Notes: a model not told the origin generated them from the letters alone. Positions 37,735 to 50,467 are shown, counted from the stretch's first letter. The stretch: 64,000 bases of DNA from Cucumis sativus (GCF_000004075.3 NC_026655.2:15609489-15673488), one strand, 5' to 3'. A program made the numbers and translations.

Positions 37735-39705
37735 AGTTATTAAAAAAAAACTAAATTCTACTTAATTTAAAAAAAAATCTATTTTAGAAATATTTGAGTA
37801 ATTGGCAAAATAAATTAACAAACATGATAATGGTAATACTTCTTTTAAAATTTTACTATAAAATCTGTTGGGATTCTCTAAACAAAATTAAAATTTTCTT
37901 TTAAAATATACCAAATTTCAAGAGTGATTGTATAATTAAAAACACACACTTGAATACGATTGTTAATTAATATTTTTCGTTAAAATTTGAAGTTGATATA
38001 ATTTGACAAAATAAATACCTCATAGATAAATACAACAAATAATAATGTTAATAATTCTTTTAGAATTTTGTTAAAATATTTTTGTATATTCTAAACAAAA
38101 GTAAGATTTTCTGTAAAATAAATAAACGAATACAATAGATAAGGTTTTTATAGAGAAGTATAAAATTGTAAGTAAATATGTTTATTCAACGAAAATGATC
38201 AAGTGTTTATTTTTTCAAGAGGAAATAATGTGGTTGGTTTTATTTATTTGATCAATTTAATAAATCAAATAAAGTAAAATTACAGTATTGAAATTAATAA
38301 AGCATAAATGTAAATTAAATTTATTTTACAAAATTTTGGAGATTCAACCTTCCATTTATATATTTCTAAAACAAGAAGAATGTGTGAATCAATAAGATAT
38401 ATAATAACTTATATATATATATTAATTACTAATATATGCTTTTTGGAATCTTATTCACCTAACGTTTGCTTCAGAAAAATTATTATGATTATTTTAAAAA
38501 ATTCAGTATTAGTTAACTTCAAATAATTAAACAAATTTTAGCATTTGACAAAAATTAAAAAATTAAAAACATCAGCCAAAATTTAAAAAAAAAATGATTA
38601 TATTTAGTTTATTAGTTGTATAGAGATTAAAATTTAATATTCTAAAAGTATATATACTAATCCCGAATAAGATTCAATATTGCAAAGTAAAAGAAATCAA
38701 GCGAAAAATCACTGTAAATGATTTTATTTGTTTATTTAGTTTTTGTAAGTTGAAAACTATAATCACAATAACATTAGTAAAATATAATAGATAACCTCTA
38801 GCACTTACAAAGACAAAAACTTATGATTTCTAATTTTGACCGTTTACAAAATTAAAAAATTACACATTCAATTTTATTATTTTTCAAATTTCATGCATTC
38901 TCAAATTTTCAAATGTATAAAGAATCATATTTTGTTCCATTTTAAATGAAAAATGGTTGGGGACCGGATAGGTAATGTAGAAAAGAATATATATACGAGA
39001 CATATAATCATCAAACATTTTAAACAACTAAAAACTAATTTTTAAAATAAAACACTAATACAATTAATTAAGTTGATAAAAAAAAACTTACGAATTGAAG
39101 GACGGTTCTACTATTGTCTTTCAATTTGTTTTTTCGGTTGTCAATCCAAGACAACAAAACTACACAAAAAGTAAATAGCATGAGAATATAATATTATTTG
39201 TTATATGTATAGGACATAAAACGAGAAAATAGACTTGAACGACCACAAAATCTACAAATATAAAATATAAAAATCTAGTCAAAATATATCTAAATAATTT
39301 AGAAAAAATGAATTTAGCAAAAATAAATAATATACTGATTATTGCGAAGATATAACCTAGATTAAGAAGATTTTTATAGAAGAAACGGAGATTTTCCATA
39401 TCTTCAAAGTTTAAAATTTTACTTTTGTTTAGAATACCAAAATATTTTAACAAAATTCTAAAAGAATTATTAACACGGTTATTGGTTGTATTTATTTACG
39501 AGGTATTTATTTTTACTTATACAAAAAATTCACTCTTGCAAATTTGGTATTTTCTAAAAGAAAATTTTGGTTTTGTTTAGAACATCCAAACTAATTATTT
39601 AAATATTAACATTACCGTGTGTTTAACTTATTTTGTTAATTATTTAAATATTGCTAAATTTTGATTTTGTTTAAATTAGTAGAATTTAGTTTTTAAGAAA
39701 AAGTT
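37735..39705. mobile_element. Foldback element with ~350-bp inverted arms
   Basis: The left arm (about 37735-38115) and right arm (about 39405-39705) are reverse complements over several hundred bases with small gaps. Shared landmarks are ACTAAATTCTAC, TTCTAAACAAAA with AAAATTTTCTTTTA, ATACCAAATTT, AAATAAATACCTC and TTAATAATTCTTTTAGAATT. The spacer is about 1.3 kb of AT-rich DNA. The open frame at 39160-39453 lies partly in the right arm and has no domain. The architecture fits a long-TIR non-autonomous DNA transposon (foldback or MULE type). I could not identify its exact ends or target duplication. Confidence 0.7.
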
Positions 39706-42479
39706 AAATTAAAAATTATCTCAAAAAAATGTGAATTAGATTCGTATCAGAGCTATACGTTAAATTTTATGATTGCATGTAAGATGTTTATAAGAGAAAG
39801 ACATTTTCAAACGTTGAAAACCTTTTTTTTCCAACATCTGAACAATCCTCCAATTTCCACCTCTCTCTCTCTTCCTAACACTCGATCCCAGAATCCAGTT
39901 CTAAATCCAGAGAAATAGTCGGTCAGCACTCGTGGTGATTCGATTTGTTTTCGTGAGAAGATTACAAGCAATTCAGAAGCTATAAAGATGTGTTACTAAA
40001 AGCCCTAAATTAATTTAATTCGGTCCATGCACATTAATTTATAATTATATTATATTCAATTAGTGTATTTTTTTTCCTTAATTCCAGAGTGTCCAAGTAA
40101 TGAGGCTAAGTTTAAGGTCAAATACTAGGATAATTATAATTGGTAGCAATTTTCGAAATAATAATCAAGTATATCTATAGCAACATTTTTAAAAAAAATT
40201 GCAAATATAGTGAAATCTATCAATGATAAACTTTTATCGTTGATAGACTTTTATGGTTTATCAGTGATGTACCAACATCTGCAATATGATCTATCAATGA
40301 TAAACTTCTATCATTGATAGACTTTGACAAATTTTGTTATATTTGCAAGTTTTTAAAAATGTTTCTATATACTTAATTATTTGAATTTAATTGCTATATT
40401 TGCAACTATCCAATTGAACTTGCCTAAAATAACCCAAAAACATAAAAGGTCCAATAGGTGAAAATTAATGTTAAATATGGAGGGAGTAACGTTATTGCAA
40501 GGGTTTGAAAACAGAACCTCCATAGACCACCGACAAATTTAATATATATAATATCGAAATAAGTGAAAATCAATATTAAATGAAAAAGGTGAAATAATGA
40601 CGCATACCATCTTAAATCACCAATTCAAGTCAAAAGTTTAAGTTGAGCAAATTTAAAATACTATCTAATAGTTTCTCTATTGAGTATGTTTTCATAATTC
40701 ACTCTCTTGTACCAAATTTTCAATTTTTGGATTTTTTGGTAACGTTTGTGTTGTGACTGCGAGATAGTTTCTATAAAGGAAAGTTGTTATAGATGACAAA
40801 ATTACTAAAAATATGAATGGATATATGAAAGTTTTTACTTTGATAGACCATGGTAAACCTCGATAAACATTAATATCTTTCACAAATAGAAAGCAAAATT
40901 TTACAATATTTATAAACATTTTAAACAAATTTCCTATATTTGAAAGCATCTCTTAAAAAACTATTTTAAATGATAGAATTATCGAAAATATTTATCAATA
41001 TTTATAAACATTATCATAGTCTATTAATAAGAGTTTGCCATAAACTATTATCTTAATCTATGGTAAAAAGTAAAATATAATTTATAAATATTTTGATTCA
41101 TTATCCTTTCCAAAATATTATTTAATTTTAAACTATTTTTAACCAAAAGAGTTTTGTTTTATTTTATTCAAAGAGAGTGAAAAAGGATTATGTATTTGTG
41201 GGAAGAAATATAGCTTATATACACCCATGTGTTTTAGGGGGAGGAGGAAAAGATAAAATTGGACAAGAAAGATTTAAAAAGGAAAATAAAAAATTTAGGA
41301 CAAACAAAGTTAAAATAATCAGAAACCCACCAACACATGAATTAATTAGAATGGTTAAATTAACATCATCATCATATATTTATATATATATCCTAATTTG
41401 AGAAGAAAAGTGATTTTTAGTTGCTTTACAATGAACTACTTCAAAAAGCCAAAGGCATATGCATAGGGTGCATAAAGTCTGATCTTTTTGGAAAATAAAG
41501 TTCATCCCAGGAACTGTTCTATTTATTTATAACATCATCGAAATACTATTCTTTCGAACTAGGCTAGAAATGATGAATACCACAAATTTAAATTTCTTTT
41601 GACACAAGAAAGTGATTAAATGTAGATTCAAACATCAATAAGCTAAGATTGAGCACTTTTTTCATTCCTCACTCAAATTGCATGTTTTGATTATAGGTTT
41701 GAAAACGAGCCTCACAATTTATTATGATTGTGGAACAATGTAGACAATATTAAACATAACAAAATGGGGTTCATTTTTTAGATTATGCGTTTTCTAGCTG
41801 AAAAGTGTAGCCATAGATACAAATTGATCTTATTTGATAATCTTCATTAATAAGAAGTTTCTTTGAAGCCTACTTATAGACATTAGATCTTACAGTTTAT
41901 CCAAGATATAACATGTATTATCTTTCATACAGAGGCATTAGTTCCCTTCATCATTGATCATCAAAGGACAATCCAGTGGATATTAGATTGTATTTTTTTC
42001 ATGTCCAAGTTACATTCCAAAAGCTCAAATCAAGTGTGAGTTGTTTACATAAGTGATATCAAGATGGAATCCACATTAATCAACTTTTTTTTATTAATAT
42101 GATGTCAAGAGGGCTATCTAACGACCCAAACTTACAATAAATATTGGGTTGAAAATTAGATGTTTTTTAGTCTCTACAAGATGTTGCTTACAAGGCACCA
42201 AGCACATAAACCATACGTTTATAAAGGAATACACTACTCGGTCTTTCTTATTCATGGTAACATTCCTTTTATAAAATGTTGATTATCCCGAAACAAAAGA
42301 GGTATAAGTTTTTTTCTTGTCAATGTTGTCAATAAATATGTTTGTTTCTAAAATAATATTAATTTTATTGATTTGTTGGTGTGAGGAAAAAATATTTATT
42401 TACACGTACCTAATATTGGTTTATAAGAAATGAACAATGCAACAACTAAATAAAAATAAAATTGTAAAAATGGACCAAA
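39706..42479. other. Intergenic repeats between the PP2 copies
   Basis: No coding region is supported. It contains a MITE-like element at 40161-40383. Related GATAGACC and CTCGATAAAC motifs near 40845-41060 may be a fourth decayed copy. The frame at 41177-41401 is Lys-rich with no family resemblance. Confidence 0.5.
40161..40383. mobile_element. MITE-like inverted-repeat element, copy 3
   Basis: Left end AAGTATATCTATAGCAACA and AAATTGCAAATATAG. Right end TTATATTTGCAAGTTTTT and TTTCTATATACTTAATTA, the reverse complement of the left. The interior carries paired motifs (CTATCAATGATAAACTT twice, TATCGTTGATAGACTTTTA). Same family as 16432-16640 and 8946-9150. Confidence 0.65.
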
Positions 42480-42675
42480 AAATCGACACTGTTGGCCTCT
42501 TTAATGTCGGTTTTATACTGACATCAAAGTCTATCCGACATTAAAGGGCTTCAATAATACTATCAAAGATGTCGGTTGAAAAATAAAACGACATTAAAAC
42601 TCTTTAATAACCCTAGCATAGATGTCGGTTGTCAACTGCAACTAAAATTCATTAATGATCAAATTTCTTTTAGTG
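42480..42675 (-). mobile_element. CACTA-like transposon end abutting PP2 copy B
   Basis: On the minus strand the element begins CACTAAAAGAAATTTG at 42675. Just inside it are several alternating copies of ATGTCGGTT and CGACATTAAA, the dense subterminal repeats of CACTA elements. The end falls exactly where homology to PP2 copy A begins (42676 corresponds to 36261). The other terminus and a transposase were not found. Confidence 0.5.
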
Positions 42676-42952
42676 CTTTAACAAATTAATAAGAAAAAAA
42701 AATATGATTGTGTTTCCTTGCTTTAATTTTTATTTTTAATTTCCAATATGCTATATATACGAACAATTAAACGATGAATAATCACAACATAGGTGCTTAG
42801 ATAATTTAATTAGAATAAACACACAATACATACTTTATGAAAAAACATACTAAAATCTTTAAACTAAACCTTATTGAATAGAACAGATTTGAACTTAAAG
42901 TTTCTCCAAATAGAGCAAAATGCCTTATTATTTAACGTTTTATGCTATTACT

Positions 42953-43922
42953 TTATTCATCTGTTAACATATTGACAACAAGGGCTCTTATAACCAACCC
43001 TGATTTCCATTTAGTTTCATGGTTATAGAAGCCAAATTGAATTACCCCACTAGTGGTAGAATTAGTTATTATGAATTTACCTAATGAAATAGCAAACCCC
43101 ACATTCTCTCGTCTATCTAATTTTATTAGACTCTCTTGCTTACTCCCATCTGGCATCTCAATTTTAGCGTTCACGGGAGAAGTCCATCCAAAGGCATCAC
43201 TTGTTAACTTTACATCAATGTGTGCTTTGTACCAAGTATTTAGTTTGAAATTAGATGAATGCAAGTTCCAACGACAATCGAGCCAAGATATTGGATGAAG
43301 ATGGGCTTCTTCAATTGTGTAGCTGCAAGGTTTTTACATGCCATGGTGAGAGACAACAATAAATTGACTTATTTGATCCATCATATATATATATATATAT
43401 AAGTATCGTTTTAGACATTGTGTTCATTTCTTAAACTATTATTTATTTACTTTTTGCATTTAAGAAGCATCATTTGGGACACTTTTGAGTAAGAGTTCCC
43501 ATATGCCCCAAATTTTATAACGCTGAAGGGAAGTGAAATTATATTCTTTTATAAACTAGGCCAAACTTTTGCCTAACTTTCTATGCTAATTTTTTTTTAA
43601 TAATAACATAATACAACATAACATATACTCAAAAAAGTTGAATCTAATAATCATTTTAGGTTCATGCCTTTATGAATGGAAAGTAAAGTAATGAGATATG
43701 AATGAATAAATGAATAAATTTTGTGAGTTGAAGATTATACCCGCCATATTCCACGTGGGTCCAATTCCAATACCGATTTTCATCACCGAATGCTATCGTG
43801 GAAGCTCTTGGAAATGCGAGAAAGTATGTGGTTTGGGTTGCGATTGAAACATTATTTGGATGAAAGATAAGGAGAGATATAAATAAAGATAGAGAATAAG
43901 AAAGTGTTGTGTAAAGGCCCAT
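42953..43922 (-). CDS. PP2-A9: PP2-A9-like phloem lectin, copy B, two exons
   Basis: Exons 43922-43741 and 43322-42953 give 183 residues, with the same exon lengths (182 and 370 nt), splice phase and stop as the copy at 36518-37359. The lectin-domain landmarks are present (FGDENRYW, ISWLDCRWNL, FGWTSPVNAKIEMPDG, WKSGLVIRALVV). The N-terminal hydrophobic segment is kept (SLSLFISLLIFHPNN). Met27 of copy A is Ile here, so the upstream ATG is the only sensible start. Substitutions cluster at the exon junction and the first lectin strand (for example THVEYGGYTIEEAHLHP). The intron is 418 nt against 290 in copy A. The frame is intact, so both copies are probably functional. Glycan specificity cannot be told from the sequence. 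Confidence 0.88.
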
Positions 43923-43977
43923 GATCGATTACAAGTATGGAGGAATATGAGATGTTGAGGTTAGGCGCTGTCTTTCT

Positions 43978-43986
43978 TATTTTATA
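43978..43986 (-). promoter_or_regulatory. TATA box of PP2 copy B
   Basis: TATAAAATA on the minus strand, about 56 bases upstream of the ATG at 43922, at the same position as in copy A. Confidence 0.6.
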
Positions 43987-44339
43987 CCCATGCATGAGGG
44001 TATTTTAGACCTTTCAAAAATAAAAAAGGCAGAGACTCTTTTAGTTTAATTACCAAAATATTGTTATTTTAAAAAAGAATACTGCAGTTTTAAAACTATT
44101 TACCAAAATGTTGTTATTTTTCTCTCTCTCGCTAATGTTTAAAATATTGATGCCAATATCTTAATTCCTCGACATTGATCTCATGAAAATGTGAATGGAA
44201 ATATTTTATTCTATGGGCGTTTTATGGGTTGGGTTGATGAACTCTCCTATTGAAAAAATTTGCAGCAAAAACAAAAAATTATTGAGAATTTATCTATTTA
44301 TTTATAATACCACCATTTTTGGTACCAATTAAATGAAAC

Positions 44340-45784
44340 ATAAAAAAACGACCTTTTTCTGATTACGGAACAGAATATGTTCCCATCAAGAAAGCCGTGG
44401 GGAGAAAGATAACCAAATAATGTGTAGACAATTTGAAGAGCCCCCACCATGGCACAAATTACTTACTAATTAAGCCTATAATGTGACTTATGGTTTCACT
44501 ATTAGGATGTGGTAATGTGATAAAAGTGTTATCAAATTAGTCTTAATTACCTATTAGAAGGTTGTTATTGGACTCATTTTTTTATCAACTATTTGAAAGA
44601 AAAATGTTAAAATCACAAATTTGAATCCTTATTTGAAAAAAAAAAAAGAAGTTAGATTTTGTCCATTTATTTTGAGTTTTAAAAGTTAGAATTTAGGTTA
44701 TAGTTGTCTCATAAGAAAAGTAATCCTTCGGTACTAAACTTAAAATGTAGACTTCATCTTATTACATTTGTTATTGATATGTGTTTCGTAATCGTAATAA
44801 AGGTGAGGTAAGATATATGTAATCGACAAATGTAGTTTGAATATTGATTAATTGAGTATGATTAATTTGATTGCGTTTCACAATTATGTAGGAGGGAGTA
44901 GTTTGTTTTCATATATTTTTAAATAATTGTCATAACTTCTATGATTGTTAGGGGTGTAAGAATAACTCAAATAAGCCGACAACTTAGACTAAATTCAATC
45001 CATATGGGTTGGATTGGGTTGGGTTAGTTTAAAATGTGGATTGGGTTGGGTTGGGTCTCAGGTAGGGTTGAAAATTTCGATTCAAGCAACCCAACCTGAA
45101 TTAATAATATTTATATTATATATTTTTTATTATTTATTTAATATTTATGATTTAGGTTTGGAATGGATGTTTGAAACTTTAAATTTATGTGTATTTATCG
45201 ATACGTGACATGTACAATGATTTTAAATTTTACAAACATTAGAAATAAAGTAAACAACTTCAATGGTAAATATATAACACATCTAAGTAAACATGATCAA
45301 ATCGATCAAATTACGTTTTTTTTATTAGTCCTTATAGTATGATAAAAATCTTCATAAAATAGTCATATAATCGTACCGACTATTATAAAAGATATGTCGT
45401 CAAATCATAAAAACTAAATTTTAACTTTATCTTAATCATAAAAATTAAATTACAAGAAAATTTATCACGTGTCAAGTTGTGATAGGATGATTCACAATGA
45501 GGAGTGGAAGTAAGAAGTAACTTAGGTAGCAAGCTAACCCTTTTCTCACCACAATAATGTTTTTGAGTTCTAGAAACCACCAACTAAAATCTAGAAGCTT
45601 CTACTTTTATCTCAAAACCACTAGACCACATGGGAACCGCTAGATGTTTGAAAAGACCTTATAGATAAGCATCCACACCCACGAAAGCAAGCAATCAATC
45701 AACAAATCATTTTCCCATTTGTGTACAAATATCAGCAAACCCAAAATTTGTGTGTTGAGTTTCTTTCACAATTGAACGACAATA
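44340..45784 (+). other. TIL upstream region, partly duplicated elsewhere
   Basis: Intergenic DNA between PP2 copy B and the lipocalin. Blocks at 44340-44420 and 45590-45750 are collinear with 30339-30760. The part between them includes a GGGTTGGGTT-rich repeat (44947-45115) absent from the other copy. No extra gene is seen. Confidence 0.55.
44947..45115. mobile_element. GGGTTGGGTT-rich hAT/MITE-like repeat
   Basis: It starts near TTAGGGGTGTAAGAATAAC, followed by several GGGTTGGGTT units and later the reverse-complement CAACCCAACC. The same design appears at 63868-64000. TAGGGGTGT starts are common in plant hAT-derived MITEs. The family is inferred. Confidence 0.4.
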
Positions 45785-47220
45785 ATGGCAAAGAAAGAGA
45801 TGGAAGTGGTAAAAGGGTTGGATCTTGAGAAATACATGGGAAGATGGTATGAAATAGCTTCAGTTCCTTCAAGAAATCAACCCAAAAATGGAGTGAACAC
45901 AAGGGCCAATTATTCACTCAATGAAGATGGAACTGTGAAAGTGGTGAATGAAACTTGGAGTGATGGGAAGAGAAGTTCCATTGAAGGTGTGGCCTATAAG
46001 GCTGATCCTTCAAGCCAAGAAGCTAAGTTTAAGGTCAAATTTTATTTGCCTCCTTTTCTTCCAATAATTCCAGTGGTTGGGAATTATTGGGTTTTGTATA
46101 TTGATGGTGATTATCAGTATGTTCTTGTCGGGGAACCTTCAAGGAAGAATCTTTGGGTATGTTTTCTGAATTCACTTTCTCATGATGAAATTTTGTGTTT
46201 CTGGGTTTTGTTTTGTTTTAATGGAGATTTTCATTTTCATTTCTATGGTCTTCTGAGTTTTGAACTGTATTTAAATGATTTTTTTTAATTATAAGATACG
46301 TTTTCTGACAAATCAACCCTTAGTTTTCAGGTTTGAATGCTTCAAAGGTCAATTTTTATGACCGTTTTGATGAAAATGGTTTTAAATGAGGTTTGAAAGT
46401 GTTTCAAAACCTGTAGTCAGGTGGTTGTGGAACAGTTAAAAACTTGAAGTTAAACCATATATGTTCTTAGTAAATCGAGTCAGAAGGATTAGCACATTTA
46501 AGAAATGGGAGATTATTATTGGAAAGTTATTTTTGCAAACCTGAAGTGTGACCAAAGGAAATTCAAAAAGTAATTCAAAGAAGGGAATATAAGAGAAGCT
46601 GATTATGAAATGGAAGGTTGTTTCTTTCTTCATCCAAAAACAAAAACCTCAATGCAAGAGAAGTGTTGAATGTGTGTAAAATTTTCATTTCTGTGAAAGA
46701 GGGACATTTTGGTACTGGATCTCTAGCTAGGTTTAAACTTCTTTTTACTTGAATTTTGACTGGTAAATGATTTCTTAAGTTAACAATATGTAGAGGATTG
46801 TAGATTTGAAAAATTAAAAATTCTAAACTCGAAGTTACAGGCACTGTTATAGTTTGTTTAGTCGAAGTTACATGTAATGAAATTGGGTCTTCGAGTGCGC
46901 AAATAATAGACAATATAGATTATTATATAAACTAAGTAGTCAGGAAAGTTAAATCTAAAGGTATCACTTCTACAAGATTGGAAACAGTTTCATCAAATTG
47001 TATTAAAGATTAATCTTGTGGGCGCATTTGTCAGATATTGTGCAGAAATACTCAACTAAACGAGGCGATATACAATGAACTGCTTCAGAAGGCCAAGGAC
47101 GAGGGTTATGACGTTACCAAACTCCACAAGACACCACAAAGCGAACCTCCACCAGAAACTGATGAAGGCCCCAAAGATACGAAGGGCATATGGTGGTTTA
47201 AGTCTATTCTGGGAAAATAA
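45785..47220 (+). CDS. TIL: Temperature-induced lipocalin (TIL), two exons
   Basis: Exons 45785-46156 and 47035-47220 give 185 residues, against about 186 in Arabidopsis TIL. The lipocalin signature is YMGRWYEIASVPSR (18-31, with the GxW core). Also present are NETWSDGKR, KFKVKFYLPPFLPIIPV (the hydrophobic, proline-flanked loop thought to anchor TILs to the plasma membrane), YWVLYIDGDYQYVLVG, RKNLWILCR across the splice and the ending WWFKSILGK. TILs lack a signal peptide, as here. They are associated with the plasma membrane and protect against heat, cold and oxidative stress, probably by binding lipids. The intron (46157-47034) begins GTATGT and ends TCAG. Exon 1 read through it would end at 46288. 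The gene is convergent with YKT6. Confidence 0.96.
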
Positions 47221-47670
47221 AATCATCACACAATCTTCTGTTTGCATCATCAAAATCTTATATTGTCGTTATCTTCCTACCTTTCTCGCTTGTGTGTAAA
47301 AATGTTGGTTTGTGAGCACATATGATCTATATGAACATGCTTTATTCATCATCAGTACAGCTTCTTGTAAGATCCAACCTCTAACAGAAATGTGATTATA
47401 AGTAGTACTCACAACATGATCAAACTTAACTAATAATAAACATTCCATTGAAAATGGAAAACAAGCATATGTGAACTAAATATAACACCAATGAAGAAAA
47501 TGAGACATCAATATACTATACGAGTAGGATCTACACCCAACACCCATCTTTTAAACAACAAACGAGGATAAAATTCACAAGATTCAGCGAAACAAACAAA
47601 TTGTAAAGGATATAATCATATTACAAGCATCAATTCTCTGGTTCACCTTCTATGTGATGCCATCAAAAGC
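47221..47670. other. 450-bp convergent 3' region of TIL and YKT6
   Basis: Holds the 3' untranslated regions of both genes, which point at each other. AATAAT/AATAAA-like motifs lie on both strands (for example AATAATAAAC at 47431). No other feature is seen. Confidence 0.6.
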
Positions 47671-50467
47671 TTACAATATGGTACAACACTGGTTGGTCTT
47701 TTTAGCTTGTTTGTAGAACATCTGTCCAATCAAAGGTGAGCAATAGTTTAGGGAGGTTCTTCAAAAATGAAGAAAAAAATGTTGAATGCTTCATGACAGT
47801 AGTAGTAAGATTTGTTGAGTAGATTTCAAGAAAGTAACTTCATCTCATGAACCAGGAGACTAACATCAGTAATGTAAAATTGCATACCTGTGATGCTGCA
47901 CTGAGATCAGAGCTCTTCTCGACCAAACTGTCCAACCTTTCACCACGTGCAAGCACGCTGTCAATGGTCTTATGCTACATTGAAAAAGAGAAAAATATCA
48001 GTAATGATAATTAATCAAATAGAAAATAGCATTAAAGTGAACAAATCTGGACGTGTTACTGATTACATTTTTTTATGGCGTCCATAAACTTTAATCGTTA
48101 CAAGCTGGAGCTTCTTACACCAGCTATATATCATAAATGAAACCAGTTTCTCATCCCAACAACAACGAAGTTAAGAATATCATCCCAAAAGGTCAAATGC
48201 CACCTCAAAAAGTCACATGTCACCATTTCTTTCATGCAATTTTTCATGTTAGGATACCGCCTAATAAGGAACACACACAAGAACCCACAGAAAACTCGAG
48301 AACACTGAAGTTTGGAAATATATAAAAATATGTTGTAATATCTTAAGAAGAGCTTTTGAGAAGTTTGAAGTCCCCCAACTTTCCCGAAGGAAATCCAAAA
48401 ATTTCTTCACATCCTCCTCCCAACCTCACTCCTCTATTTATAATTAATAGTCCTAACCAACTTACCTTCTAATAACCATACTAATATTATCCTAAATAAT
48501 TCAACTATATCACTAATTATGCCTCTTACACTTTACAATCAAGAGAGTGACACTGACATTAAAATGCAGAAAGAGAGTTTTTCTTTGTCTAGACAAGAAA
48601 ATATATTTAACCTGACAAATGATTAAGTGAGACGTGCACGAATTCACAAACAACTGCACCTATAACATTATAAGAGGACTTACAAGAATAATTTTGGTTT
48701 CGTCCAACTCCCTCTGTATTTTCAACAATTTGTCAGCCTCTGCAGGATCCTGGAAAGTTGAATAGAAAAATTATAATCACATGTCAATAATTAAATTTAG
48801 AAAGAAGATTTTAAATAAAAAAAATTAAGTAGAAAGGAGAGTTACAAACCTGAAATTTGGTTAAAGCTTCAGTCAGATAGGGCCATGGTTGAGAGTTATC
48901 TTCTTGTGCATTTCTCCATGTTTCACCAAAATTTTTTTGGTACTCATCTATAACCTGTTAGAAGCAAACGTTCATCAACAATAGTGACAAACATACAGAA
49001 ACAAATATACAAACCGCTCTGATAATATGTGTGTCTGTATATACATGACTCGTAATATTCAAATGGCCCAAAATAATGAATATGGCTAAGAAATAAGATA
49101 TGCTAAGATCAATAACTCTCCATTCATCCTTAAACCATAATAATTCAACTATACAATTATGGAAAATATATAATAAGAGAATAGAACTAATCTTCATAGT
49201 GCAAAATGATGTTCACGTTAACGCAAGTCTAATGTAGTATTGATTCAGTTAAGTTATTTAATCAGATGTCAACAGTTAGCCTGTCAGTCTGTCTTTTTCT
49301 TAAAGAAAACAACTGATCAATGTAAAATCAAACAAAAGAATCTAATTTTACATGACAAAAGAGTGCTCATCAGCAATAGAAATTAAATGAGGAATAAGAA
49401 TGATTCTCACCTGGTTAAGCAGAGAAAAAGCACTTCGAACTGGGTAGTGGTCATCCATGAATCCCAAGGCACAAAGCCCATTTCTATTGTAACTATGCAC
49501 CTTGTACTCTACAAAATTTGAAAAGGTTCATAGAAAATTTAATAACATAGAACATTATTCATAACTCGAGGCGGGGAGATGTTAAGTGGTAAACCAACAT
49601 TGCAAACGATCTTTAACAGTGACTTAAATGTAGAAAAGAACATGAAAGAAAGACAGAACAGTAAAATAGCCGACCTCAAACAACTATATCTAAAGGGGGA
49701 AAAACACAAAATGCTTGATCTCACCCATTGAAACAATACAAGAAGAAAGCTAAAAGAAGGGTAAGAAATTCTGAATCTTCTACGTAAACCTTACACTAGA
49801 ATTTCAATTTCAATTTCAATTTCAACTTCAACCAATTCCGGTGCACATACATGACCACTCCAAATTGAATCCCCTGTACAAAGTCAGATTGCAACAACCA
49901 CATCCAATCAACTGCACAACAACATTAACAGCATACAATATTGGGAACCCGCTAGACCAAATGCGGAAAGGGGATTTTCATTGGTTAGCATAAATCCCGT
50001 TCGTTCTCGATTAATCTACAATCATATATTCCTCACGACTATCACAGACTATCAATCTTTCCTATGATCTGATCAGCATACAAAACTCACAGAATTCCGA
50101 TTATGAGATTGATTTTCGAAAAGGAGACTCAAATTTAAAAGCAAAAACTGCAATAACAGCAATCAAACAACAAAAAACAGTCAGAAAAGGAGAAAGCCAC
50201 TACGAGAGATACAACCAAAAGGGTAGAAACATAACCCTAATCGAGAATCAAGAAATAGAAAACGAAAAAGAGACCTTCGTGCTGAACAGATTGACGCTGG
50301 TCAGGAGGGGTACGCTTAGCGACGGTCCGACCAACAAAACAGATGAACTCCTTAACGCTGGACCTCTGAAAGTAACCGAAATGACTCACATCGGAAGCGT
50401 TAGCTAATATAATCGAATCCGATCCTTCTGGGTGGCATTTCAAGACCAGCAACGCCGTGATCTTCAT
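47671..50467 (-). CDS. YKT6: R-SNARE YKT6, six exons
   Basis: Exons 50467-50275, 49508-49411, 48954-48850, 48749-48684, 47974-47888 and 47721-47671 join in phase through GT-AG introns to give 199 residues, the usual plant YKT6 length. The N-terminal longin domain (MKITALLVLKC, SDVSHFGYFQRSSVKEF) is followed by the R-SNARE helix (KIQRELDETK, HKTIDSVLARGERLDSLVEKSSDL, with the zero-layer Arg in LARGER). The tail is NQCCTIL, with a palmitoylatable Cys before a CAAX-type prenylation site. YKT6 acts in ER-Golgi, vacuolar and autophagic membrane fusion and cycles between cytosol and membrane. An in-frame ATG at 50500 would add KKEKKEKKEK from a microsatellite. The conserved MKI start at 50467 is preferred. 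Confidence 0.96.
49801..49833. repeat. (TTTCAA)n repeat in YKT6 intron 1
   Basis: Five TTTCAA-type hexamers in a row, the last ones TTCAAC. Confidence 0.8.

Larger units (their letters stand above)
42676..44135. repeat. Segmental duplication, copy B (PP2 gene plus flanks)
   Basis: Collinear partner of 36261-37560. It differs mainly by an extra block in the PP2 intron (about 43470-43640) and short indels in the flanks, such as the stretch after 44065. Confidence 0.85.

Noticed and set aside
39160-39453. 97-codon hydrophobic frame
   Set aside because: It overlaps the right arm of the foldback element, and its Phe/Ile/Leu content comes from T-rich DNA.
44990-45115. Telomere-like GGGTTGGGTT repeats here and at 63890-64000
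   Set aside because: The unit is not the plant telomere repeat TTTAGGG. Both loci share flanks of a dispersed element and contain the motif in both orientations, so they are transposon sequence.
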